Below are positions 6,261 to 13,662 of a stretch of 30,955 bases of DNA, piece after piece. Both the position numbers and the translations under genes were made by a program. The notes under the pieces are model-generated. The model ran no database searches. It worked only from the letters and a program-made list of their open reading frames with translations, and had not been told where the DNA came from. The DNA is taken from positions 1 through 30,955 of the forward strand of contig JAEWAG010000384.1 in assembly GCA_023391775.1 (NCBI GenBank), written 5' to 3'. Every line of letters starts with the position of its first letter. Positions within the stretch are counted from its first letter, which is position 1. The DNA is from Pseudomonadota bacterium (lineage in GTDB: Bacteria; Pseudomonadota; Gammaproteobacteria; Xanthomonadales; Xanthomonadaceae).

Positions 6261-7568
6261 TTAAGCGGCGCTGAGCTTTCTATAAGTCCTTTGGAGAAGG
6301 TCCAATGCCTCGCTCTGCGTTAATCCATCTCCAAGTTGAACCGTGCGCGTGCGGTCCGAGTTACTTCCGAAAGCGCTATTAATCATCGCGTACTTGGCTC
6401 GGAAATGGGCGGCGTCCGTCTCGTTATGAAACTTTTCAGGCTTCAGCACAAGCGTAACTCTGTATCGAACCTCATTGGTAGTTCCATCTGGGGCCCTTGA
6501 GTGCTCGATATTGAAGTATGAAACCCACCAATCATCCCTACTCAAATTTTCGACATGGGGTGCCCGGATACTTATCCCGCTCCTGCGAGATTCCACGCCA
6601 TCATCAGATTCCAATTCCAGTAGCGCCATTATCTGTATGGCGATTGCCTCCGGCCACTCCAACTCTGACAGGAGTTTTGCGGTTCCGCGATTTTGGAGAA
6701 TGAACAGCATGGCGCTGCTGGGTTGCTCCTCATGCTCGAACCAGGCCGCTGTCATCCTGGGCCCAACGAATCTATGCAACTCTCGAATTGCTTCGGGATA
6801 GTCGCGGAGGAGTGCGGCTGCTATTAGTGTTCGTTTTCGATCAAGCGGATCTTCCCATTGAGTCCGCTCTGTGCAGTAGCTCGCAACTAGTTGGGCGGAC
6901 GCATTGCCACGCTCAACTTGCCTGACGGCGCGATCGGCCGATGCCTTCAGCCAGCCGTATCCGACGTGAAGCCACGTGTCGGCGCATGGTTGCTTCCCTT
7001 CTTCGTCATAGTCAAAATCCTCGCTCATCGCAATGAAGGCAATGGCGAATTTGCTTAATCGCCTGTTCTTCTCGATCGCATCCTCGAAGGCTTTCTGATA
7101 GCGGTCGAGTTGAGCCTCGGTGTGCTTTGTCTTCGTCTTGTTCTCAATGACCACGATGAGCTGGTTCTGCTCGTCAATGATCGCGAGATCCGATCGACCC
7201 TTTCGATCAAAGCCGAATTCACGCACCGCAAACGCGCCGCAAAATGACGTGGTTCGTATTCGCGAGGGGGTCCAGCGTTCGAAGAATCGCCGTGTCGATG
7301 GTCGAGATGGTCCGAACCCCTTCGACTTCGGCGACTCAACTGTCATTGCACGATTGGATGCATACAGCAGCAGGTCGCGCAGGATCTCGTCGCCCTGTCC
7401 ATGTCCCTCTCGCGAATCGAAAAGCCAGGCAAGGATGTTGCTGTTTTGGTTTTCACTCAGTTCAATCAGGTCGAATGCATCGCTTGCCCCCCGCTGGAGT
7501 TCATTTAACTCAGCGAGTCTGGGGTCGGCCATTAGTCGCTCAAAGTCCCTTGTTGTATGTATGCCCAT
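6261..7568 (-). CDS. PD-(D/E)XK nuclease superfamily protein (PDDEXK_4 type)
   Basis: A 435-aa protein with a clear AAGGGGAT site before the ATG at 7568. The N-terminal block SENQNSNILAWLFDSREGHGQGD (38-60) matches the 'E-n-L-WL-d-HG-GD' start of the family. The nuclease core follows: Asp127 in SDLAII, Glu142 and Lys144 in VIENKTKTKH, and the QxxxY helix (Gln153, Tyr157). Metal-binding and catalytic residues are therefore intact. The C-terminal ~250 residues are uncharacterised and could recognise DNA or a partner. GC content is well below the flanks. Together with the bracketing repeats this suggests horizontal gain. Such stand-alone nucleases often occur in defence islands, but no partner gene is present; the substrate is unknown. 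Confidence 0.85.
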   Translation of the reverse strand: MGIHTTRDFERLMADPRLAELNELQRGASDAFDLIELSENQNSNILAWLFDSREGHGQGDEILRDLLLYASNRAMTVESPKSKGFGPSRPSTRRFFERWTPSRIRTTSFCGAFAVREFGFDRKGRSDLAIIDEQNQLIVVIENKTKTKHTEAQLDRYQKAFEDAIEKNRRLSKFAIAFIAMSEDFDYDEEGKQPCADTWLHVGYGWLKASADRAVRQVERGNASAQLVASYCTERTQWEDPLDRKRTLIAAALLRDYPEAIRELHRFVGPRMTAAWFEHEEQPSSAMLFILQNRGTAKLLSELEWPEAIAIQIMALLELESDDGVESRRSGISIRAPHVENLSRDDWWVSYFNIEHSRAPDGTTNEVRYRVTLVLKPEKFHNETDAAHFRAKYAMINSAFGSNSDRTRTVQLGDGLTQSEALDLLQRTYRKLSAA

Positions 7569-7761
7569 CGGTAATCCCCTTCCCTGAGTTTGGTCGCTTT
7601 GAAAATTTAGCAGTCGAGGAGGCGTTGCGCACGCTTGACTCAGTGCTCTCCAAGGACGTGAGTCGATCCTGCCGCATTAGCGGAGAAGGAAAGCCTCCCC
7701 GTGGGTCGTGCTGGTGGCATGCTTGGCGTGGGGCCGCCCCGGCACGCGGCGAGGGGGAGCA

Positions 7762-8175
7762 ATGACAGCGCAAACGCATGAAAACCTAATGATCGATGGC
7801 CACCCCCGCAGCATGATGAGCTGCCCGGATTTCCCGGTGGGGTCGTTTGGCATCGTAGAGGTGGAGAACCCGGGGAGGGGGGTCTGGTACTCCACCGCCT
7901 GCTGGCGGGAGTACGTGGGGACCTGGGTGCTCGATAACGGCCGTCTTTTCCTGTGGCGACTGGAGGGGAAGTACCGGTTGCAAAATCCGGATCCGCTGTT
8001 CGCCAGTTGGTACAGCGGCACCCTCGTCGTTCCGGACGGCAGGCTAGTGCACTACGTGCATATGGGATTCGGATCGATCTACGAGCGCGAGATCCACATC
8101 ACCGTGGCGAACGGGTTGGTTACCCACACCGAAGTGGTCGACAACCGGGCCAGGCTGGAAGCATTGCGGCCGTAG
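7762..8175 (+). CDS. Unknown-function protein with 'WYSG...YVHMG' domain (short paralogue)
   Basis: A 137-aa soluble protein. The ATG at 7762 follows AGGGGGAG closely and is preferred over an in-frame upstream start at 7708. Conserved blocks are STACWREYVGTW (about 62-73), SWYSGTLVVPDGRL and YVHMGFGSIYERE. The same blocks occur in the protein ending at 12668 (ANWRGYLADW, DWYSGALIIPEGKV, YVHMGYGSTYERY), so the two are paralogues. This copy is shorter, ending soon after the domain. The family is seen as small hypothetical proteins in other Gram-negative genomes; I know of no demonstrated function. It is divergent from the nuclease gene and both lie between the direct repeats. Confidence 0.8.
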   Translation: MTAQTHENLMIDGHPRSMMSCPDFPVGSFGIVEVENPGRGVWYSTACWREYVGTWVLDNGRLFLWRLEGKYRLQNPDPLFASWYSGTLVVPDGRLVHYVHMGFGSIYEREIHITVANGLVTHTEVVDNRARLEALRP

Positions 8176-8205
8176 TAGGTCGGGCGAGTCTGATCGGGGT
8201 GACTT

Positions 8206-8601
8206 CCGTAGCCGGGTAAGCGGAGCACACCCGGGATTCGCGCGCCCCGGTGGCCGGGACCCCGGATGCGGCCTTCGGCCTTATCAGGGCTACGCCGCTG
8301 CACACGCGCATGACCGTCTTCGGCGCAGGCTGGAGTGCCCGACCCAAGACAAGGAGCCACGCCATGACCACGCCCCAGACCCCTGACAGCATGGAGAAGT
8401 CGCGGCAGGAGAAGTCGCCGCCGCCCAAGCGCGAGGACGCGCATCCGGGAAAGCTGTCCAACCCGGAGACGGGCGACACCGCGGAGAAGCGGCAGGGCGG
8501 CGCCTGACGCCCCGTAGCCCGGGTAAGCGAAGCGCACCCGGGATTCGCGACAACTGACGACCGGGCCCCGGATGCGGCCTTCGGGCTTATCCGGGCTACG
8601 G
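8206..8601. repeat. Direct repeat copy B: REP pair - 47-aa ORF - REP pair
   Basis: Second copy of the block at 5820-6214, offset by 2386 bases with one single-base indel. REP pairs lie at 8206-8295 and 8514-8600. Its right end stops two bases short of the stop codon of the RIO kinase gene, so it could also form the 3' end of that transcript. Confidence 0.9.
8364..8507 (+). CDS. 47-aa hydrophilic, probably disordered protein (copy B)
   Basis: Encodes a protein identical to that at 5978-6121, with AAGGAG just before the ATG. The upstream frame is open further, to about 8250, but that part is REP DNA in all three frames, so the ATG at 8364 is the sensible start. Silent differences from copy A include GAT/GAC and GGG/GGA codons. 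Confidence 0.65.
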   Translation: MTTPQTPDSMEKSRQEKSPPPKREDAHPGKLSNPETGDTAEKRQGGA

Positions 8602-8602
8602 A

Positions 8603-9460
8603 TCAATCCTCTTCCGCCGCCGCCTCGCGGCCCTGCTGGCGGATCAGCGCTTCCTCGCGGGCATCGTTGATGGCGTGGCGCACGCCGTCGATGTCCGGGG
8701 CGGATTCGTCGTGTTCGAACTGGCCGGTCAGCTCGGTATCGGGACGCAGCTCGCCGGCCTCGAACAGGGCCCACATCTCCTCGCCGTACCAGGTGTCCAG
8801 CAGCTCGGGGGCGAAGCCGCCCAGGCAGGCGGTGATGTTGTTGACGTCGCGCAGCAGCATGACGCGGGCGTTGTTGTTGCCGGCGGCGCTGACCACCTGC
8901 GGGAAGTCGATCACTACCGGGCCGTCGGCGGCGACCAGCACGTTGTAGGGCGACAGGTCGCCGTGGACCAGGCCGGTGCAGAGCATCTTCACGATCTGCC
9001 GCACCAGGAAGCGGTGGAAGCCACGCGCCTCGTCGGCTGACAGCTCCACTTCACCCAGGCGCGGTGCTGAGTGGCCGTTGGCGTCGGTCACCAGCTCCAT
9101 CACCAGCACGCCGTGGAAGTAGCCGTAGGGCTCGGGTACGCGCACGCCGGCGTCGCGCAGCTGGTAGAGGGCGTCGACCTCGGTGTTCTTCCAGGCCGTT
9201 TCCTGCTGCCTGCGGCCGTACTTGCTGGCCTTGCCGATCGCGCGCTGCTCGCGGCTGCCGCGCACCTTGCGTCCTTCCTGGTACTGCACGCGCTGCTGGA
9301 AGCTGCGCTGGGCCATGTCCTTGTAGACCTTGGCGCAGCGCACGTCGTCGCCGGCGCGCACCACGTACACGGACGCCTCCTTGCCGCTCTTGAGCGGGCG
9401 CAGCACGGCGTCGATCACGCCGTCGTCGATCAGCGCCTGCAGGCCGGCGGGAGTTTTCAT
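8603..9460 (-). CDS. RIO1-type atypical serine protein kinase
   Basis: A 285-aa cytoplasmic kinase of the RIO family. The glycine-poor nucleotide loop SGKEASVYVV (25-34) is followed by the ATP-anchoring Lys44 (CAKVYK). The catalytic loop VHGDLSPYN carries Asp168 and Asn173, and the metal-binding Asp185 lies in IDFPQVV, where kinases of other families have DFG. All essential residues are present, so it should be active. The acidic C-terminal tail (EAAAEED) is typical. In bacteria the substrates of such kinases are largely unknown. GAGGTG stands upstream of the ATG. The gene is divergent from the pseudouridine synthase gene, sharing a ~115-base promoter region. Confidence 0.92.
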   Translation of the reverse strand: MKTPAGLQALIDDGVIDAVLRPLKSGKEASVYVVRAGDDVRCAKVYKDMAQRSFQQRVQYQEGRKVRGSREQRAIGKASKYGRRQQETAWKNTEVDALYQLRDAGVRVPEPYGYFHGVLVMELVTDANGHSAPRLGEVELSADEARGFHRFLVRQIVKMLCTGLVHGDLSPYNVLVAADGPVVIDFPQVVSAAGNNNARVMLLRDVNNITACLGGFAPELLDTWYGEEMWALFEAGELRPDTELTGQFEHDESAPDIDGVRHAINDAREEALIRQQGREAAAEED

Positions 9461-9574
9461 GGCACCTCATGGGGAAGGACGGGGCGGTGGCGCGGCAGCC
9501 CGGGGGCCGGCGCCGGCCCGCCGGGGTGCGCGAACGATACACTGCGCGCCCCCCGACCCCGTGGCACGCCGTTC

Positions 9575-10297
9575 ATGTCCAACCCGATCCGACTGGCCCG
9601 CCGCGTGGCCGAACTTGCCCGCTGCTCACGCAGCGAGGCCGAGCAGTACGTGCAGGGCGGCTGGGTGAAGGTGGACGGGGCCGTGGTGGAGGCGCCGGGC
9701 CACCTGGTCACCGACGAGAAGGTCGAGATCGACCCCAATGCCCGGCTGCAGGCGGTCGAGCCGGCCACCCTGCTGCTGCACAAGCCTGAGGGGCTCGATG
9801 TATATGGCGATGCCAGCCCGGGCGCGCCGCTGGTTGCGCCGGCCACCCGCTGGGAGGAGGACGGCAGCGAGGTGCGGCTGCTGCAGCGCCACTTCCAGCG
9901 CCTGATGCCATTGGTGCCGCTGGAGCGCGAGGCCAGCGGGCTGGTGGTGCTGACCCAGGATGGCCGCGTGCGCCGGCGCCTGGTGGAGGACTTCGCCACC
10001 ATCGAGCAGGAGTTCGTGGTCGAGGTCGAAGGCGCGCTGGAGCCCTGGGGCCTGGCCCGGCTCAGCCACGGCCTGTCGTATGAAGGCCGCCCGCTGCCGC
10101 CGTGCAAAGTGAGCTGGCAGAACGAGACCCGCCTGCGCTTCGCGATCAAGGGCCCGCGCCCGGGCCAGTTGCGCGACATGTGCGCGCAGGTGGGCCTGCA
10201 GGTGGTGTCGATGCGCCGCCTGCGCATCGGCCGGGTCGCGCTGGCGAAGATGCCGGTCGGCGCCTGGCGCTACCTGCCGGTGGGTGAGAAGTTCTGA
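9575..10297 (+). CDS. RsuA/RluF-like pseudouridine synthase with S4 domain and Asp-to-Glu change
   Basis: A 240-aa protein. Residues 5-55 form an S4 RNA-binding domain (LARRVAELARCSRSEAEQYV, GWVKVDGAVV). From about 64 comes the pseudouridine synthase fold: LLLHKPEGLDVYGD and the motif PLEREASGLVVLTQDG (115-130). In RsuA/RluF this motif is RLDxxxxGLxxLTxDG, with the Asp as the catalytic nucleophile. Here the corresponding position is Glu117, and the Arg two before it is Pro. Other core segments (IEQEFVVEVEG, PCKVSW, RPGQLRDMCAQVGLQVVSMRRLRIG) are intact. It may be a diverged, inactive RNA-binding relative or an enzyme with altered chemistry. The family call is firm; its activity is in doubt. 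Confidence 0.88.
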   Translation: MSNPIRLARRVAELARCSRSEAEQYVQGGWVKVDGAVVEAPGHLVTDEKVEIDPNARLQAVEPATLLLHKPEGLDVYGDASPGAPLVAPATRWEEDGSEVRLLQRHFQRLMPLVPLEREASGLVVLTQDGRVRRRLVEDFATIEQEFVVEVEGALEPWGLARLSHGLSYEGRPLPPCKVSWQNETRLRFAIKGPRPGQLRDMCAQVGLQVVSMRRLRIGRVALAKMPVGAWRYLPVGEKF

Positions 10298-10411
10298 GTC
10301 TGGCACCCGCCGAGATGCGTGCAGCTCGGGACGGGGCTTGATGTAATCGCTGTCGCAGGCTGGGGGCGATGGGGAACTCGCCTATGCGCGTGACTGGGCT
10401 TGGGGGAACGA

Positions 10412-11098
10412 ATGCGCACGGATCCAATCGAGGCCTTTACCTTCGCTTCTCTGGAGGAGCAGATCCGGGCTCTGCCGCCCGGGCCGGTTTCCGCATTGGA
10501 CGCGCCGCGCTGGATGCGCAGAGCGTCTGTACTCGGTGTCTTTGGAGCACTGATCGCCTTCGTGCCGGGCTTGCTGGTGTACTGGATCGAGGCCCAGCAA
10601 TGGATGGTGTGGCTTGCGCGGGCCGGCTTTGGCCTGGCAGTGGTTGGCTTCCTGCCCGGGTTCGTCCGTAACGTGTGGGTCCTTATGCGTGAGATGCGTC
10701 ACCACAGGCGCGGCCTGCTCGCGCAGTTCGATCACGACGTGGCTGCGCTCAGGACAGTCGCCGAGTCACTGGCCCGGTATCCACGAGAGGTGCTGGAGTC
10801 CAACCTGCGATATGCCCGGATGGGCCATGACCGCCTCCAGTCACGCGTGGCCCTGATGGTGGGTGGCATGGAGCGGTTGGGGCTTGTGCCTGTGTTTGTA
10901 GCCCTGGGGACGTTTGCGGCCAACTGGGAGGGCGCGCTCGCGTTACCGGGCTGGGCCCTGGCACTGGGCCTGCTGGCACCCGTCTTCTGGCTCTTCGGCT
11001 GGTTCGGCGCAGACTTCACCCGTCGCTTGCAGCTTTATGCGTTCCTTCTCGAAGAGGGTTTGCGAAGGAAAGACGCGCTGGATCCAGGAGCGCAATGA
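10412..11098 (+). CDS. Membrane protein of unknown function, four predicted helices
   Basis: A 228-aa protein. The ATG at 10412 follows GGGGGA at close spacing and is preferred over a TTG four codons earlier. Two hydrophobic segments lie at about 38-60 and 64-86. A ~65-residue charged, helical cytoplasmic stretch follows (REMRHHRRGLLAQFDHDV..., ESNLRYARMGHDRLQSRV), then two more segments at about 153-172 and 176-200. The central stretch has coiled-coil character. Not recognised. A second small membrane-protein gene follows on the same strand after 172 bases, but the gap makes a shared operon uncertain. Confidence 0.75.
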   Translation: MRTDPIEAFTFASLEEQIRALPPGPVSALDAPRWMRRASVLGVFGALIAFVPGLLVYWIEAQQWMVWLARAGFGLAVVGFLPGFVRNVWVLMREMRHHRRGLLAQFDHDVAALRTVAESLARYPREVLESNLRYARMGHDRLQSRVALMVGGMERLGLVPVFVALGTFAANWEGALALPGWALALGLLAPVFWLFGWFGADFTRRLQLYAFLLEEGLRRKDALDPGAQ

Positions 11099-11270
11099 CG
11101 CAGCACGGCTAAGCGCACCTCACCGGGAGATTGGTGTGCGGGCGATCTGCCAGTGCCGGCGCCCCCTGGGTGCGGGTGTATCGCGCACCATGCGTGCAGG
11201 TCGGGCGGTTGCGGGCGCTGGCTACAATCCGGTGTCGCGGCCGCAGCGCCGCTGCCCAGGGAGAGGGCTG

Positions 11271-11801
11271 ATGTCGATGATGGACTGGCGGCTGGTGTCG
11301 CTTGTGCTGACTTTTGCCGGGGCACTCGTCGTGACCGTCTGCGCCGTGGTGTATCGGCGGCGGTCTGGCGCCCCCATCCCAGGGTGGCGCGTTGCGGGAA
11401 GCGCGCTGCTGTTCGGGATTGCGGGCCCGCCAGTGGGCGGTTTGGTGCTGGGCATTCCGGCCATCCTTGCCGGCTCGGACCCGGAGCCGTTTCGGCTTCT
11501 GGCGTTCTTCATGCTCATATCGTACTTCATGGCCGGGATCCCGGCCGTGGTCGGCGGCGCCTGCGCGGGGCTGCTGCGGCCGGTGCTGGATGGCTGGGTG
11601 CGGCTGGCTGCGGTGGCCTGGTGCTGCGGCCTCGCCAGCGCGCTGTTCGGGGCGAGCCTGTTTTCAACGGAGCCGGCAGAGGCGGGACTGATCATGCTGG
11701 GCCTTGGCGCGCTGTTCGGCGGTCTGATCGAGACGGCACTGTTGGCCCTGGAGCGGCGGCGGGCCCGGATTGCCGGCACGCCGGAACAGGCCGCAAGCTG
11801 A
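11271..11801 (+). CDS. Small membrane protein of unknown function, five predicted helices
   Basis: A 176-aa protein starting MSMMDWRLVSL, with GGAGAG a few bases before the ATG. Five hydrophobic segments (about 6-26, 39-65, 72-100, 107-127, 134-157) fill almost the whole chain, which ends in a basic tail (ERRRARIAGTPEQAAS). A TACAAT at 11223-11228 is a plausible -10 element, but no good -35 stands in front of it. Not recognised. Confidence 0.7.
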   Translation: MSMMDWRLVSLVLTFAGALVVTVCAVVYRRRSGAPIPGWRVAGSALLFGIAGPPVGGLVLGIPAILAGSDPEPFRLLAFFMLISYFMAGIPAVVGGACAGLLRPVLDGWVRLAAVAWCCGLASALFGASLFSTEPAEAGLIMLGLGALFGGLIETALLALERRRARIAGTPEQAAS

Positions 11802-11860
11802 GCTTCGCGATCCGGGTGGCCGCAAAGCCACCATCCGTCCACCACAGGCAGGCAAGCTCG

Positions 11861-12088
11861 ATGGAAGTCACCCTGGTCACCGATGAAGCCGGCATCCGCC
11901 GCTGCCACCCGCTGATGTCCCTGCTGCGGCCACATCTGGGTTGCGCCGCGTTTGTCAGCGGCGTGCAACGGCTGCAGGCCGACCACGGCTACCGGCTGGT
12001 GCAGCTGGAAGATGGCGGGCAACTGCGCGCACTGGCCGGCATCCGCGTTGGCGAGTGGCTGCACCGCGGCCGCTACCTTGAGATCGGC
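11861..12088 (+). pseudogene. GNAT acetyltransferase, N-terminal fragment
   Basis: From the ATG at 11861 the first ~75 codons read as the start of a GNAT-family N-acetyltransferase: TDEAGIRRCHPLMSLLRPHL, GYRLVQLEDGGQLRALAGIRVGEWLHRGRYLEI. In relatives this block leads into the acetyl-CoA binding motif (DDLV...R..G.G). Here, right after GRYLEI at about 12086, the sequence becomes the coding DNA of the YVHMG protein in a different frame, so the acetyl-CoA site is missing. The frame stays open by chance to 12928. This is a deletion or recombination junction. Confidence 0.65.
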
Positions 12089-12668
12089 GCAGATTCCCGA
12101 CCGCATCCGCATCGACGGCGTCGAGCACGCGCTGAACACCAATCCGCTGGAGCCTGTGCTCCGGGACAGCAAGTGGCGGCCGCCGGCCGATGCGGCCATC
12201 TCTTCGGCAAACTGGCGTGGGTACCTCGCGGACTGGGAAGTCACCGGTGGGCAGCTGGTGCTGCGCGACGTCACCATCCGGGTATTCGACGGGTCGTCCG
12301 GTCGCAGCAGGAGCATCCTGGGCGAGCTTTTCCCGGAAGCAGAGGCGCCAGTGCCGGCCGACTGGTACAGCGGGGCGCTCATCATTCCCGAAGGGAAGGT
12401 GACGAACTACGTGCACATGGGCTACGGATCCACCTACGAGCGGTACCAGCTCCTGCGGATCAAGGCCGAACGGGTCGTCGAGCACCTGCGCATGACCCAG
12501 GACGGGTTCGAGCGCTACAGGGAGCAGAAGTTCGATGCCTTCAAGCGCACCGACGCATACCGCGCGGCGTTCGCAAAGATCGGCAAGGACTACCCGCAAA
12601 TGCCGGAGGCCCTGCGCCAGGACTTCCTGAAGAGCTTCTACGCCGAGGAGTACCTCTCCGCCGACTGA
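12078..12668 (+). CDS. Unknown-function protein with 'WYSG...YVHMG' domain (long paralogue); start uncertain
   Basis: The recognisable protein begins at about 12087 with QIPDRIRIDGVEHALNTNPLEP, passes ANWRGYLADWEV, DWYSGALIIPEGKV and YVHMGYGSTYERY, and ends with a helical, charged extension (DGFERYREQKFDAFKRTDAYRAAFAKIG... to AEEYLSAD) that the 7762-8175 paralogue lacks. Its own start seems to have been lost or moved at the junction with the GNAT fragment: the closest in-frame candidate is a TTG at 12078, with an ATG near 12013 inside the GNAT reading. Neither has a clear ribosome site. The coding part is well preserved, so it may still be made, perhaps coupled to translation of the fragment. 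Function unknown. Confidence 0.7.
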   Translation: MRSAQIPDRIRIDGVEHALNTNPLEPVLRDSKWRPPADAAISSANWRGYLADWEVTGGQLVLRDVTIRVFDGSSGRSRSILGELFPEAEAPVPADWYSGALIIPEGKVTNYVHMGYGSTYERYQLLRIKAERVVEHLRMTQDGFERYREQKFDAFKRTDAYRAAFAKIGKDYPQMPEALRQDFLKSFYAEEYLSAD

Positions 12669-12670
12669 AC

Positions 12671-12775
12671 GTAGCCCGGACAAGCGAAGCGCATCCGGGA
12701 CAAGGCGGCCGCGCCACCTTACGGATCCGGGGGGCGCATTCCCCGGATGCGGCCTGCGGCCTTATCCGGGCTACG
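12671..12775. repeat. REP-like inverted pair
   Basis: Left arm GTAGCCCGGACAAGCGAAGC and right arm ending TTATCCGGGCTAC, with a ~40-base middle. The outer ends are inverted repeats of each other and each arm folds on itself. It starts two bases after the stop of the upstream gene. Confidence 0.8.
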
Positions 12776-12778
12776 GTC

Positions 12779-12881
12779 GTAGCTCGGGTAAGCGAAGCGC
12801 ACCCGGGAGCGGGGTGGCCGCGGGCGCCTCGGGTCGTGCGGTGCGGTTCCCGGATGCGGCCTGCAGCCTTGTCCGGGCTAC
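12779..12881. repeat. REP-like inverted pair, second in tandem
   Basis: Left arm GTAGCTCGGGTAAGCGAAGC and right arm ending TTGTCCGGGCTAC; same orientation as, and only three bases from, the preceding pair. It ends 7 bases before the stop of the minus-strand LPMO-like gene, so the tandem pairs fill the gap between two convergent genes. Confidence 0.8.
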
Positions 12882-12888
12882 ACCAGGC

Positions 12889-13470
12889 TCAGCGGGCGGC
12901 CTGCAGGCGCAGGTCGATGCACTGGTAGTAGATGTCGTCGGCGTCTTCGGCGGCCGGGTCGTAGGGCGCCTTCGATGCCTCGGTCATCAGCTGGATGATC
13001 TGCAGGGTGCAGTTCTCGCACTCCACCTCGGGCAGCGTGACGTCCACCGAGTAACGCCGGCCGTTCTCGGCGACCTCGTGCCGGCCGAAGTCGTCGATCA
13101 GCACGGTCGGGTTGTTGTAGAAGTCGCCGTCGTCGCAGTTCGGCTCGCCTTCGCCGCAGTTGCGGCCGGCCGGGGCGATGCTCGCCGGATTGCGGAAGTC
13201 GTCGTCGCCGTCGTTGTCGAAGGCGATGCGGAAGTAGCCGGGATGGGCGACGTACTCGATCCACGACACATTGATCGTCTCGCCCGGCGCGTACGTGTAG
13301 ACGTGTTCGCTCCGCTCGCTCTCCAGGCGCCCGCAGGGCGCCGCCTTGATCTCGCCCGGCCCGTGGCGGGATTCGTGGCTGTCGCCCAGGTCGACAGCGA
13401 AGTGGGCATGGGCTTCGCCCGCGAGAAAGCCGAGCACGACCAGCAGGCACGCGGAAACGCGGAGGTGCAT
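12889..13470 (-). CDS. Secreted LPMO-like protein (SCE4755-type polysaccharide monooxygenase-like)
   Basis: A 193-aa precursor. The signal peptide MHLRVSACLLVVLGFLAGEAHA would be cut before His23 (HFAVDL), giving a mature N-terminal histidine. Lytic polysaccharide monooxygenases bind copper through exactly such a residue together with a second His; the best candidate is His76 in YVAHPGYFRIAF. Further family-like features are AAPCGR, the Cys pairs NCGEGEPNC and CENC, and LQIIQLM near the C terminus before YYQC. In true LPMOs, copper oxidises glycosidic bonds in chitin, cellulose or other glycans. For this branch the substrate is not known to me. The acidic insert (DNDGDDD) may bind calcium. 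Single gene, convergent with the YVHMG gene. Confidence 0.8.
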   Translation of the reverse strand: MHLRVSACLLVVLGFLAGEAHAHFAVDLGDSHESRHGPGEIKAAPCGRLESERSEHVYTYAPGETINVSWIEYVAHPGYFRIAFDNDGDDDFRNPASIAPAGRNCGEGEPNCDDGDFYNNPTVLIDDFGRHEVAENGRRYSVDVTLPEVECENCTLQIIQLMTEASKAPYDPAAEDADDIYYQCIDLRLQAAR

Positions 13471-13662
13471 GGGAACGCTCCTACGAGTGGGGGGCGAGAG
13501 CGGACATTACACAATGTCCGGCGGTGCTGGAGGTCGCGGCGGCGCTCAATGCGGTTTCCGCTGAAACGGGGATGGCCCCGGGTGGAGCCGCATTCCGCAC
13601 GGCTAGGGCCCGGGGAACGTGCAGGTAGACTGGCCGCCCATTCCTGTTACTAAGGATCCCCC

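Noticed and set aside
6261..8175. Restriction-modification system
   Set aside because: A nuclease gene is present but there is no methyltransferase or specificity gene in the window.
5820..8601. CRISPR array
   Set aside because: The repeats are two ~395-bp blocks and palindromic pairs, not short regularly spaced repeats with unique spacers; no cas genes.
11153..12928. 591-codon plus-strand open frame
   Set aside because: It runs through two real genes and REP DNA in wrong frames; only the GNAT piece (11861-12088) reads as protein.
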